DNA of 64,000 nucleotides from Campylobacter gracilis (GTDB lineage: Bacteria > Campylobacterota > Campylobacteria > Campylobacterales > Campylobacteraceae): the NCBI RefSeq assembly GCF_001190745.1, contig NZ_CP012196.1, positions 620,001 to 684,000 of the forward strand, read 5' to 3'. Both the position numbers and the translations under genes were made by a program. Shown here piece after piece: positions 1-11,906 of this stretch (positions are counted from its first letter, which is position 1; every line of letters starts with the position of its first letter). A model generated the notes under the pieces. It worked only from the letters and a program-made list of their open reading frames with translations. It did no database searches and had not been told where the DNA came from.

Positions 1-2
1 AC

Positions 3-125
3 GAGCTGATCCTAAACGGCAAGGGCAAAAGCTACATCGGCTACGCAGACCTCGCGCTCGCCGTAATAGACGAGATCAAGGCGCAAAAATTTATCGGCAA
101 GCCGTTCACGGCGGTCGGCGAATAA
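3..125 (+). CDS. NAD(P)-binding oxidoreductase, C-terminal end (partial)
   Basis: Only the last 40 codons are present; the gene begins before the window. The visible tail (SYIGYADLALAVIDEI, then GKPFTAVGE and a TAA stop) resembles the C-terminus of the short NmrA/SDR-type NAD(P)H-binding proteins of the YwnB / NADH-flavin reductase family, which end in a similar 'DhA.AlvDEie...i.krFTv' block. The cofactor-binding Rossmann part lies outside the window, so the assignment rests on a short stretch. In Bacillus a YwnB-type protein sits beside the Rrf2-type YwnA; here an Rrf2 gene follows on the same strand about 960 bases downstream, which fits but does not prove the identity. Confidence 0.6.
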   Translation, partial: ELILNGKGKSYIGYADLALAVIDEIKAQKFIGKPFTAVGE

Positions 126-1084
126 TGGGCGTTGCCACGCGTAAATTTTAAACCGTGCGGCACGGCAAAATTCTAACGTAAATTTTAAATCGTTTAGCAC
201 GGTAAAATTCGAACGCAAATTTAAAATTTAGCGAAAAAGTAAGCTAGAGCTTTAAATCAAAATTTAGCGCCAGGACAGAGCCTATGTTTGAATTAAAATT
301 TAGAGCTAGCTACGGCTTGAAATTAAATTTAGCGGCGGAGCCGAACTCAAGCTAAAATTTAAAATTTAACGGAGACGGCAACGCCGCTGCGGTGCTAATG
401 ACGGCTGCGATTGTATTGCAGAACATCGGTAGCGATTGTATTTGAATAATAGCGGCGATTGTATTTGCGACAACGGCATCAGAAGTAATGAACAGCGGTA
501 GCGGCTGCAACGGCGGTGTAGGCGACAGCGGCGTGTACGGCGGCATTAGTAGCAGCCGTATCGCAGCGGGCGGCAGCGAGAATATAATGAACGGGTTGGC
601 GGCGCCCGCAACAACGGCGTAAAGATAATGAGCGATGGTAGCGTAACGACAAGCAGCAATAGCAATCTGCTGTAAATATAATGAATTGGTAGCGGCAGCA
701 GCGACAGCGACAATTGGAGACAAAGATAATGTAGTAATAGCGACGATAGCGGCAGTTGCGGCGACGAGGTTGGGATAGTCGCGCTATCAGTATCGGCGGC
801 GCGCGGTTCGCTATGTCGCGGATAAAATTTAGGCGTGATTAAAATTAATATCTAAATTTTAAAAAAATCGCCTAACAGATGAAATTTCGGAACGATTAAA
901 ATTTAATATCCGAATTTTATAAAGATCGTTTGGCTGATAAAATTTAGACACGATTAAATTTAAGATTAGAATTTTAAGAAAATCGTCTAGCGGATGAAAT
1001 TTTAGCGCGATCTGAAATTTAGCGGTCGAATTTAAGGAAAATTTCGCTTAAATTCTAAAACTCAGATCCAAATCAAGGAGCGGA
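126..1084. other. 959-base intergenic region in three sections
   Basis: No convincing gene. Bases 126-370 are AT-rich and packed with AAATTT words. Bases 371-780 are quite different: GC-rich and low in complexity, built from GGC/AGC/GCG triplets, with the word GCGATTGTATTTG or a close variant near 405, 432 and 455. The open frame on the minus strand here is Ala/Pro-rich with no recognisable domain. Bases 821-1050 hold a four-copy hairpin repeat, listed separately. Confidence 0.6.
821..1050. repeat. Four tandem copies of a 57-58 bp hairpin-forming repeat
   Basis: Units start at 821, 878, 936 and 993, each with GAT(A/G)AAATTT, giving periods of 57, 58 and 57. Copies are diverged but clearly aligned. 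Unit 1 pairs TTAGGCG..ATT with AATCGCCTAA; unit 3 pairs TTAGAC..GATT with AATCGTCTAG. The middle of the stem thus changes from GGC/GCC to GAC/GTC in a paired manner. Unit 2 is less well paired and unit 4 has lost most of its 3' arm. The array ends 34 bases before the Rrf2 start codon, so it is probably in the leader or promoter zone of that gene. Confidence 0.7.
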
Positions 1085-1495
1085 ATGCAGGTAGGTATCA
1101 AATTTTCACTCGCGGTTCACATCATGCTTTGCGTCGCGTATTTTCGCGAGGAGAAGGTCACGGGCGATTTCGTCGCCGCAAGCTCGGGGATAAACCCCGC
1201 CATCGCGCGCAAGCTGATCTCGCAGCTGAAAAACGCGGCCCTAGTGCTCACGACCGCGGGCGTGGGCGGCATCACGCTGGCTCGCGACGCGCGGCTCATC
1301 ACGCTTTTAGACATTTACGAGGCGGTGAGCGAGGAGGACGCGATGTTTCGCCTACACAAAGGCTCGCCTAGCGCCTGCCCCGTGGGCGGAAAGATCGAGG
1401 CGGTACTCGCGCCGCGCTTTGCTCGCATTCAGAATGATTTTAAAAAATCCCTATCAAGCGTGAGCTTGGCGGATCTTTTGAGCGATCTGGGATAG
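1085..1495 (+). CDS. Rrf2-family transcriptional regulator (YwnA-like)
   Basis: 136 residues, the usual length for the family. The N-terminal winged helix reads as Rrf2 type: MQVGIKFSLAVHIMLC, then the recognition helix region around GINPAIARKLISQLKNAALV and the wing VGGITLARDARLITLLDIYEAV. A single cysteine-containing SACPVGG segment near residue 98 corresponds to the 'NCPVG' of YwnA-like members, which lack the three-cysteine Fe-S cluster site of IscR/NsrR. A thiol- or redox-responsive role is therefore possible but unproven. AAGGAG lies just before the ATG. The upstream partial gene (YwnB-like) is a plausible regulatory target. Stem-forming repeats directly precede the gene. Confidence 0.85.
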   Translation: MQVGIKFSLAVHIMLCVAYFREEKVTGDFVAASSGINPAIARKLISQLKNAALVLTTAGVGGITLARDARLITLLDIYEAVSEEDAMFRLHKGSPSACPVGGKIEAVLAPRFARIQNDFKKSLSSVSLADLLSDLG

Positions 1496-1553
1496 AGCTA
1501 TTAAAATTCTAAATACGCATTTATCTTCTAAATTTGCTCGAATTTCAAGGCTT

Positions 1554-1584
1554 GCGGGCTAAATTTATATAAAATTTTACCCGC
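1554..1584. other. Hairpin between the Rrf2 gene and the ankyrin gene
   Basis: GCGGG (1554-1558) pairs with CCCGC (1580-1584) around an AT-rich interior made of TAAATTT and AAAATTTTA, which can pair in turn. It could end transcription of the Rrf2 gene, but no run of T follows, so a terminator call is weak. Confidence 0.35.
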
Positions 1585-1620
1585 CCGCCATGTAAAATTT
1601 CGGTTTAATTTGATTTAAGA

Positions 1621-1626
1621 TATAAT
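1621..1626 (+). promoter_or_regulatory. -10 box for the ankyrin gene
   Basis: TATAAT at 1621-1626, preceded by a T-rich stretch as is usual for Campylobacter sigma-70 promoters, and followed 16 bases later by the ribosome-binding site AAGGGG and a TTG start. Confidence 0.55.
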
Positions 1627-1653
1627 CCTCCCAATTAATTCTAAGGGGAAATT

Positions 1654-2985
1654 TTGAAATATCTAAAAGCCATATTGCAATTCATCGCAGTTTTTGCTTG
1701 CCTTATTTTGTATCTATTCATAAGCGGAAGAGTAGGACTTCATAAATCTCAATCTCACTACACTATTACGATAGGCTCTGATGCTACTAAAGAAGCGGGT
1801 CTTGATAAGTATGTAAGCGAAGCGGAGATGCAAAGTTTTGCATTTAGACATTGGGATATAGATTATAATTCAAACCCGAAAAACGTATTTAAAGAACCTG
1901 CCACAGACGTAGAGCTAAAAAGGCTTTTAAAAAGCAAGCAAACGGATAAAATTTTAAAATTTATGAAAGATAACAATCTAACCGTCGATCATACTATGCA
2001 CGGAGGGGTAACGCCCGTGATGTATTCTAGCTTTTGGGATGATACAAATACTACTCAAGAGCTTATAAAGCTAGGTGCGGATATACACAAAAAAGACGAA
2101 TACAAACTATCCGCTATGGCTTATGCGATAGAAAATAATGCTACCAAAGCGGTAAGACTGCTTTTAGACAACGGGGTTAAATTTGAAGAGGCGGAAGTCG
2201 TTAGAAATAGACTGCTTCCGCCGAATTATAATCATATAAAATCCCTACAAATAAGTGATGACGGAAATTTTACGTTGATTTATGATACCGACTATCCTAT
2301 GATTAGTATAGGAGAGCCGAATTATTTCTTTTCATATCTTACGAATACGAATATGTATGAGATAGCGAAGATGGCATTAGAAAGCGGCTATAAGCCATAT
2401 ATTTGGAAATTTCAAAACTCTACGGTAGGTTTAAGGTACGGAAACGATATTAAAAAGGTCGTGCCTGAAGGAATATTAAATGATAAAGCGGAACCGACGG
2501 ACGGATTTGATATTACCGAATATGATTTTTCATTGTATGATACATTTCCGGGCACTCCAAATTACGAACCGATTTTAAAGCTGCTTATGCAGTATAACGT
2601 AGGCGGACAACCGAGTCCGGAATTTCTAAAACGAAAATATGATGATTGTCATAGAAACTATATATATAGTTTGGATAGTTATTATAAAATAAACTACGAT
2701 GCAACTTATTATATACCTAAAAGTGAAATTTCTCTTATAATGACGGTATATCGCAAATATTGCAAAGATAAAAATTTTACATTTAAAGATGTTTATGAAT
2801 ATACGAAATTTACAAGCAAGTTAAATGAAATGAAAGCTGTATCTATCCATATGTATACCAGAGATAAAGACGGTCGCAAGCTTGATCAGCCGTATAAAGA
2901 TAATTTAAAAAAGCTAGATAAATATATAGACGAGATCTCATCCGATGAGATAAAAAATGCAATAAAAGAATCTTATGAAAACTAA
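1654..2985 (+). CDS. Membrane-anchored ankyrin-repeat protein
   Basis: 443 residues from a TTG start with AAGGGG upstream. Residues 5-24 form one hydrophobic N-terminal segment, so the rest is probably held outside the inner membrane or exported. Residues about 110-180 contain two recognisable ankyrin units (GGVTPVMYSSFW..TTQELIKLGADIHKKDEYKLSAMAYAIENNATKAVRLLLDNGVKF). The remaining C-terminal half has no motif I recognise and is rich in Tyr, Lys, Asp and Asn. Base composition is clearly more AT-rich than the flanking genes, with many ATA, AAA and GAT codons, which suggests acquisition by transfer. The gene runs convergently into the ThiF-like gene, with 9 bases between stops. Function unknown; ankyrin units imply protein binding. 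Confidence 0.7.
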   Translation: MKYLKAILQFIAVFACLILYLFISGRVGLHKSQSHYTITIGSDATKEAGLDKYVSEAEMQSFAFRHWDIDYNSNPKNVFKEPATDVELKRLLKSKQTDKILKFMKDNNLTVDHTMHGGVTPVMYSSFWDDTNTTQELIKLGADIHKKDEYKLSAMAYAIENNATKAVRLLLDNGVKFEEAEVVRNRLLPPNYNHIKSLQISDDGNFTLIYDTDYPMISIGEPNYFFSYLTNTNMYEIAKMALESGYKPYIWKFQNSTVGLRYGNDIKKVVPEGILNDKAEPTDGFDITEYDFSLYDTFPGTPNYEPILKLLMQYNVGGQPSPEFLKRKYDDCHRNYIYSLDSYYKINYDATYYIPKSEISLIMTVYRKYCKDKNFTFKDVYEYTKFTSKLNEMKAVSIHMYTRDKDGRKLDQPYKDNLKKLDKYIDEISSDEIKNAIKESYEN

Positions 2986-2994
2986 CCCCTCAAG

Positions 2995-3660
2995 CTACAA
3001 TTTTATCTTCCTAACTTCCAGTTCGCCGCCAAAAAAGTTCGCGTAGTAAAGCAGGTCTTTTTCGACCTCAAGCCCCGCTAGGTAGCGCAGAGCGAGGTTT
3101 GCCTCAAAGCTTGCCGCAAACATCACGATCGCAGCCGTTATGCCCGCAGGCGTCGCGTTTAGACTCGGGAAAAATTTAAAATCCGCATTCTGCACGAAGC
3201 ATACTTGGCACTGCCAGCTATCCACCGACGCAAACACCCACGGCACGCCTATTTGCTTAGCAAAGGCATCGATCTGCGCGCGCGTAGCGAGATTATCGGT
3301 CGCATCCAAAATCAGATCAAATTTCTCGCCCGAGGCGGTCGCGCTGGTGAAAAATTCATCCGCACGGCTTTTGTGCACCTCCACGCTCACTCCGTCGTAG
3401 CGAGCCTCCGTACGGCTTTTAAAAACATCCGCTTTAAATTTGCCCTCGTCTGCGAGAGTGAATAAAATTTGCCTGTGGATGTTGTGAAGCGCCACCGTGT
3501 CGAAATCCACGACGCTGATCCGCCCGATGCCGCTTGCGCCCAGAGCGTAAGAAAGGCTGCTTCCAAGCCCGCCCGCGCCGATGATTAGGATGCGCTTGTC
3601 CGAAAGCGCGCGCTGCGTCTGCTCGCCCCAAAGCTGGATCTGTCTGTGAAAGTAGTTCAT
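2995..3660 (-). CDS. ThiF/MoeB/HesA-family adenylyltransferase
   Basis: 221 residues from the ATG that overlaps the upstream stop (ATGA); the open frame extends further upstream but lacks a ribosome-binding site there, whereas AGGGGGC precedes this ATG. The protein starts MNYFHRQIQLWGEQTQ, followed by the ATP-binding loop IIGAGGLGSS, the acidic VVDFDTV strand and LDATDN, all typical of E1-like enzymes that adenylate the C-terminus of ubiquitin-like sulfur carriers such as ThiS or MoaD. It has one CxxC (QCQVC) rather than the two zinc pairs of full MoeB and is shorter than MoeB, so its carrier cannot be named from sequence. It is the last gene of the minus-strand run from ileS. Confidence 0.8.
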   Translation of the reverse strand: MNYFHRQIQLWGEQTQRALSDKRILIIGAGGLGSSLSYALGASGIGRISVVDFDTVALHNIHRQILFTLADEGKFKADVFKSRTEARYDGVSVEVHKSRADEFFTSATASGEKFDLILDATDNLATRAQIDAFAKQIGVPWVFASVDSWQCQVCFVQNADFKFFPSLNATPAGITAAIVMFAASFEANLALRYLAGLEVEKDLLYYANFFGGELEVRKIKL

Positions 3661-4832
3661 AAAAGCCCCCTGCTGACTAGATTTTTGCGGAATTTCCACA
3701 GCCCGCGCGCTGCAGCGATCTCGTCCGCGTCCACTTCGCACATCAGCACGCCCTCTTCGTTTTTCAGCTCGTTTGCGATCTCGCCGCCGGGGGTTGCGAC
3801 GAAGCTCTCGCCGTAAAATTTAAACTCGCTTTCGCCGAATTTCGCCTCGCCGATGCGGTTGGCGCGGATGACGTAGAGCGAGTTCGTAAACGCGCGCATC
3901 TTCAAAAGTTCGCGCCAGCGCCCGCCGCTTTCAAAGGTCGAAGCGCACGGCACGAGCACGCAACCGACGTTTTTCTGCATAAAATAGCGCCAAAATATGT
4001 CAAAATGCGCCTCGTAGCCGAAGCAGACGCCGAATTTTACGCCACCCTCGCTAAAGATCATCGGGGAAATTTTACCGATTTTGCGGCTTTTGCGGTTGGC
4101 GAAAAAGCCCTCCTCGTTCCAGTGCGGATAGTCCATCAGGATATTTTGATCGTAAAATTTCACCTCCGAGGGCGAAAATTTCGCGCAGGATTTCACCCAG
4201 ATGGGCTCGTTTTCGCTCGCGCAAAAGATCTCCTCTTCGCTCGCGTCTTTTTGGCTTTCGGCTTTTAAATTTGAAGCGTTCGAGTTACTTGGGATCGAAG
4301 CGCTTAAATTTAAACCGTCTGCAGAATTTGCGGCTTTGAAATTTAAAGCGTGCGCGCCGCAGGAGCTTAAGCCGCCTTTGCAATTCTGCTCGTTTTTGGA
4401 ATTTAAAGCGCCTTTAGAATTTGAACCATCGTTGGAATTTAAATCGCTCTTGGAATTTAGCTCGCCCTTGCGACCTTGCTCGCTTTTAAGGCTTGCGGAA
4501 TTTTCGCCGCCGCAGCGCGCGCTTTTTTGAGCTGCGCCGCCGAAAATGCCCGCCTGCCTTAAAATCGCGCCGCTTGCGGCTCTGATTATCGGCGCTACGA
4601 TATGCAGGTCGTATTTGGCGGCCAGCCGCGCCATCAGCTCCTGCTTGTGCTCGCTCTGTTCGCACGCGATGGAGCGGGGCATCTTTTTAAGCTCGCTAAA
4701 GAAGGAATTTAGCTCATATTCGCCCAGCAGCACGATCCGCGCGCCGTTATCTTTGGCGACCTTCATATAGTAATCAATCCGATTTTCGCTCATCGAAAGC
4801 GTCGGTAGTTGCAAAACGCATACGTTTATCAT
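3657..4832 (-). CDS. Carbon-nitrogen hydrolase with low-complexity insertion
   Basis: 391 residues; relatives without the insertion are about 260-270. The nitrilase-fold triad can be traced: Glu in LLGEYELNSFF (residue 38), a Lys in the RKSRKIGK stretch (about 248-254) and Cys 270 in GVKFGVCFGYEAHF. The substrate is unknown; the family hydrolyses amides or nitriles. Between the first and second catalytic parts, residues about 100-225 are a Ser/Asn/Lys/Gly-rich insertion. Its core is six hexapeptide units such as GELNSK, SDLNSN and GALNSK, encoded by 18-base repeats carrying AAATTC or AAATTT. GGAGG precedes the ATG. It overlaps the ThiF-like gene by 4 bases and follows xseB by 9. The insertion should form a disordered loop on the enzyme surface. 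Confidence 0.8.
   Translation of the reverse strand: MINVCVLQLPTLSMSENRIDYYMKVAKDNGARIVLLGEYELNSFFSELKKMPRSIACEQSEHKQELMARLAAKYDLHIVAPIIRAASGAILRQAGIFGGAAQKSARCGGENSASLKSEQGRKGELNSKSDLNSNDGSNSKGALNSKNEQNCKGGLSSCGAHALNFKAANSADGLNLSASIPSNSNASNLKAESQKDASEEEIFCASENEPIWVKSCAKFSPSEVKFYDQNILMDYPHWNEEGFFANRKSRKIGKISPMIFSEGGVKFGVCFGYEAHFDIFWRYFMQKNVGCVLVPCASTFESGGRWRELLKMRAFTNSLYVIRANRIGEAKFGESEFKFYGESFVATPGGEIANELKNEEGVLMCEVDADEIAAARGLWKFRKNLVSRGLL
4359..4466 (-). repeat. Six 18-bp repeats inside the C-N hydrolase gene
   Basis: Codons 123-158 consist of six 18-base units encoding GELNSK, SDLNSN, DGSNSK, GALNSK, NEQNCK and GGLSSC. Most units carry an RAATTY word (AAATTC/GAATTT). The coding frame is kept throughout. 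Confidence 0.8.
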
Positions 4833-4841
4833 CGCCGCCTC

Positions 4842-5016
4842 CTAAGCCTGCTCGGGCGCGTTTATTTCGGCAACCTCGAGTTTGGCGTTTTCTAAAATTT
4901 CCTTTGCCTCCTTTAGCAGCGCGACGCCCTGTTTATACAGCTTCACGCTCTCCTCTAGGCTCAGATCTTTATCGTTTAAGCTTTTTAAAAGCGCGTTAAT
5001 CTTTTCCATTTTTTCC

Positions 5017-5027
<11 letters not shown>
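4842..5027 (-). CDS. xseB: Exodeoxyribonuclease VII small subunit
   Basis: 61 residues, close to the family size. It starts MSFEEKMEKINALLKSL and contains the diagnostic LSLEESVKLYKQGVALLKEAKEIL helix pair with the conserved 'sLe.s...y..G..L' pattern. XseB binds XseA to form exonuclease VII, which degrades single-stranded DNA in repair; xseA is not in this window. It overlaps the end of metX by 11 bases and is followed by the C-N hydrolase, so translation is probably coupled along the run. Confidence 0.92.
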
Positions 5028-8928
<3,901 letters not shown>

Positions 8929-8932
<4 letters not shown>

Positions 8933-9039
8933 CTGCCATCCTTAAATTTATTCACGAAATAGATCCCTACGCCCGTCGCTACGCAGATCAGCGCGATCGT
9001 AAAAAATACGAAGCCAAGACTTATGGGGCTAGCGAGCAT
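8929..9039 (-). CDS. 36-residue single-pass membrane peptide between ileS and gatA
   Basis: ATG at 9039, TGA ending at 8929. The product starts [13 protein letters not shown], continues with a hydrophobic helix through the ATGVGIYFV region, and ends NKFKDGR: one transmembrane helix with a positively charged C-terminal tail. It overlaps the end of ileS by 11 bases and the start of gatA by 4, so no intergenic base exists. C. jejuni has a small membrane protein at the same position (Cj1060c, recalled from its map), which supports a real gene. Function unknown. It is easily missed because of its size. Confidence 0.75.
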
Positions 9040-11788
9040 GCATGACCTTCGCGCAGCGCGGGCAGAGCTCATCGGGCTCTTTTGCGTTAAATTTCCAGCA
9101 TCTAGGGCATTTATGTTTAGAGGATTTTACGAGGCGGAAAATTTCGTCGTTTATCTTAAACTCCGCCAGAGCCTCCTCGCTTTGCAGAGTATCCACGTCG
9201 CTTACCATGAACCAATCCGCCACGCCTAGGATGTCGTTTGATAAAATTTCGTTCGAGCTCGTCTGCAAAACCAGCTCAAGCGTCGATTTGATGATCTTGT
9301 CCTTTTTAAGCGCATCGATAAGCTCGAAAAATTTCTCCCTCGATTTGATTAAAATTTCGTCGAATTCTAGAAAATCGTCAAATTCTATCGGCTTGTAGAT
9401 CAGATCAAAAGCGTCCTGCTTGCCCTCTTTGATGATATGCGGCGCAAACTGCATTACTTCGTCGATCGTGTAAGTTAGCGTAGGCGCGATCAGAGGCAGC
9501 AGCGCTCGCGTAATCAGCGCGATCGCGCTTTGCGCGCTTCTACGGCGCGGCTCGTCCGACTCGTCGCAGTAGAGCCTGTCTTTGCAGATATCAAGATAAA
9601 TTCCGCTCAAATCGGCGCTTAAGAAATTTAATAAGGCGTTGAAGCCCTTTGAAAAATCGTAGTTTCTAAACGCGGCTTCCGCGCTCGAAAAGGCGTTTGC
9701 CGCGCGCGTTAGGATCCAGCGGTCAAGCCGCGTAAAATTGCTCGTCTCGATCTCATTTAAATCGCTCGTGCTTGCGAGCAGAAATCTTATAGTATTTCGG
9801 ATCTTGCGGTACTGCTCGCTTACCTGCTTTAGGATATTGTCGCTGATCTTTAGATCGGTCGAATAATCGCTCATCGCGACCCACAGGCGTAAAATTTCAA
9901 CGCCGTGGCTCTTTGCGACCTCTTGCGGATAGACGACGTTTCCGACGGACTTGCTCATCTTCTGACCCTTCTCATCGACGGTAAATCCGTGCGTGAGTAT
10001 GCTTTTGTACGGTGCGCATTCGTTGATCGCGCAGCTTAGAAGCAGAGAGCTTTGAAACCAGCCGCGGTGTTGGTCGCTGCCCTCAAGATACATATCCGCG
10101 GGGAATTTGCCCGCATCGTAGGCGCCGCTTTGTAGCACCGCTTTCCACGTCGAGCCGCTATCGAACCAAACGTCTAAGATGTCCATCACCTTTTCTAAAT
10201 TTTCGGGCCTATAGCCGCTGTCTTGCGGCAAAAGCTCCGAAATTTCCATCTGCCACCAAGCATCCGCGCCCTTAGCCTTAAAAATTTCGTAGATATTATT
10301 TAAAATTTTCTCATCAAAGATCGGCTCTTTGGTGCTTTTATCGCGGAAAAACGCGATCGGCACGCCCCAATCCCTTTGGCGCGAGATGCACCAATCTGGG
10401 CGGTTTTCTATCATCGAGGTAAGGCGGTTGATGCCGCTTTGCGGGTAAAATTTAACCTTGCCGATCTGCTCTAGCGCCACCTGACGCAGCGTCTTGCCGC
10501 TAGGCATTGGCTCATCCATCGCGATAAACCACTGCTTCGTCGCGCGGTAGATCACCGGCTTGTGCGTGCGCCAGCAGTGCGGATAGGAGTGGACAAATTT
10601 GCCGGATTTGATAAGCGCGGGGCCTAGAAGCTCTAAAATTTTCTCGTTTGCTTTGAAAATATGCATCCCCACGAGCTCATCTACGACGTCTGCGCGGAAG
10701 AGTTTTTTGGTTTTAAGAGTTTGATCGAAACAGCCGCCCTCATCCACGGGCATAATCACCTCGATGCCGTATTTAAGCCCTACGAAATAATCGTCCTCGC
10801 CGTGTCCGGGAGCCGTATGCACGAGCCCGGTGCCGCCGTCCATTAAAACGTGCTCGCCGAGGATAAGCTTTGAAGCTCTATCGTTTAGCGGATTGATCGC
10901 GTTTAGGCCTTCAAGCTCGGTAGCCTTAAATTCTTTTACGATCTTGCCCTCGGTGATGCCTAGGCTTACGAGGCTTTCGACCAAAGGTTTTGCAAGGATT
11001 AAATTTTCGCTCGTCAGCGCATAAATTTCATTCGGGTTCAAAGATATCGCGCCGTTTGCGGGCAGCGTCCAAGGCGTGGTCGTCCAGATGACCGCTTTAG
11101 CGCCTTTCGCGCCGATTTTAGCGTTCGCTTCATCGCTTAGATCGAACGCCACGAAGATCGAGTAGTCCTCTTTGTCTTTGTACTCGACCTCGGCTTCTGC
11201 GAGCGCGCTTTTTGCCGCCCAGCTCCAAAACACGGGCTTACTTCGCTCGATCAGAATTCCTTTTTTAGCGATCTGGCAGAGCGCTTTGTAAATTTCAGCC
11301 TCAAACTCAAATTTTAGCGTCAGATACGGATCGTCCCAGTCGCCCAAAATCCCCATATCTTTAAATTCATTGCGCTGCACGTCGATGAACTCTTTGGCGT
11401 GCTGTCTGCAAAGCTCGCGGATCTGCACTTTTGAAAGCGATTTTTTCCGCTCGCCTAGCTTGATCTCTACTTGCTGCTCGATCGGCAGACCGTGGCAGTC
11501 CCAGCCGGGCACGTAGCGGATATCCTCGCCGAAGAAATAATGGGTTTTGGTGATGATGTCTTTTAAAATTTTATTCAGCGCGTGGCCGATGTGGAGGTGT
11601 CCGTTAGCATACGGCGGGCCGTCGTGGATATTGAAGCTGACGCTTGCGCCCTTGCGCCTAGCTTTCATCTTTTCGTAAATTTTACGCTCGTCGTACCACG
11701 CCCTAAATCGTGCAGGTTCGTTTTGCGGTAGCGCGCCTCGCATCGCAAAGTCCGTCGTAGGAAGAAAGAGAGTATCTTTGTAGTCCAT
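9029..11788 (-). CDS. ileS: Isoleucyl-tRNA synthetase
   Basis: 919 residues from the ATG at 11788 ([10 protein letters not shown]); an in-frame ATG 45 bases earlier gives a non-homologous extension, whereas AAAAGGT precedes this start. It charges tRNA(Ile). It has the class I HIGH motif in [21 protein letters not shown] in [12 protein letters not shown], an editing domain between them, and a C-terminal zinc ribbon with Cys pairs in [10 protein letters not shown] and [13 protein letters not shown]. It heads the minus-strand run that continues through the small peptide, gatA, guaB and metX, and is divergent from the CinA-like gene. Confidence 0.97.
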   Translation of the reverse strand: MDYKDTLFLPTTDFAMRGALPQNEPARFRAWYDERKIYEKMKARRKGASVSFNIHDGPPYANGHLHIGHALNKILKDIITKTHYFFGEDIRYVPGWDCHGLPIEQQVEIKLGERKKSLSKVQIRELCRQHAKEFIDVQRNEFKDMGILGDWDDPYLTLKFEFEAEIYKALCQIAKKGILIERSKPVFWSWAAKSALAEAEVEYKDKEDYSIFVAFDLSDEANAKIGAKGAKAVIWTTTPWTLPANGAISLNPNEIYALTSENLILAKPLVESLVSLGITEGKIVKEFKATELEGLNAINPLNDRASKLILGEHVLMDGGTGLVHTAPGHGEDDYFVGLKYGIEVIMPVDEGGCFDQTLKTKKLFRADVVDELVGMHIFKANEKILELLGPALIKSGKFVHSYPHCWRTHKPVIYRATKQWFIAMDEPMPSGKTLRQVALEQIGKVKFYPQSGINRLTSMIENRPDWCISRQRDWGVPIAFFRDKSTKEPIFDEKILNNIYEIFKAKGADAWWQMEISELLPQDSGYRPENLEKVMDILDVWFDSGSTWKAVLQSGAYDAGKFPADMYLEGSDQHRGWFQSSLLLSCAINECAPYKSILTHGFTVDEKGQKMSKSVGNVVYPQEVAKSHGVEILRLWVAMSDYSTDLKISDNILKQVSEQYRKIRNTIRFLLASTSDLNEIETSNFTRLDRWILTRAANAFSSAEAAFRNYDFSKGFNALLNFLSADLSGIYLDICKDRLYCDESDEPRRRSAQSAIALITRALLPLIAPTLTYTIDEVMQFAPHIIKEGKQDAFDLIYKPIEFDDFLEFDEILIKSREKFFELIDALKKDKIIKSTLELVLQTSSNEILSNDILGVADWFMVSDVDTLQSEEALAEFKINDEIFRLVKSSKHKCPRCWKFNAKEPDELCPRCAKVMHAR

Positions 11789-11875
11789 ATTTGTACCTTT
11801 TCGTGTCTTAAAAAATTTGTGAAGTTTATCCAAAACGCCATTAAAAAGCTCTGAAAGAGCAATCTGCGTTTATGC

Positions 11876-11881
11876 TATAAT
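11876..11881 (+). promoter_or_regulatory. -10 box for the CinA-like gene
   Basis: TATAAT at 11876-11881 in the divergent ileS/cinA-like spacer, giving a leader of roughly 20 bases before the ATG at 11907. A small stem GCTCT-GAA-AGAGC (11848-11860) lies just upstream. Confidence 0.5.
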
Positions 11882-11906
11882 GTGCGAAAATTTAATGAGG
11901 GGCTTT

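Noticed and set aside
352-723. 123-codon minus-strand frame rich in Ala, Pro and Leu
   Set aside because: No ribosome-binding site, no domain, composition follows the GC-rich triplet patch; judged a chance frame.
821-1050. CRISPR array
   Set aside because: Repeats are diverged, directly tandem and include the whole unit; there are no unique spacers between identical repeats, and no cas genes.
3661-3741. 27-codon N-terminal extension of the ThiF-like protein
   Set aside because: No ribosome-binding site; the ATG overlapping the upstream stop has a good one and gives the family start.
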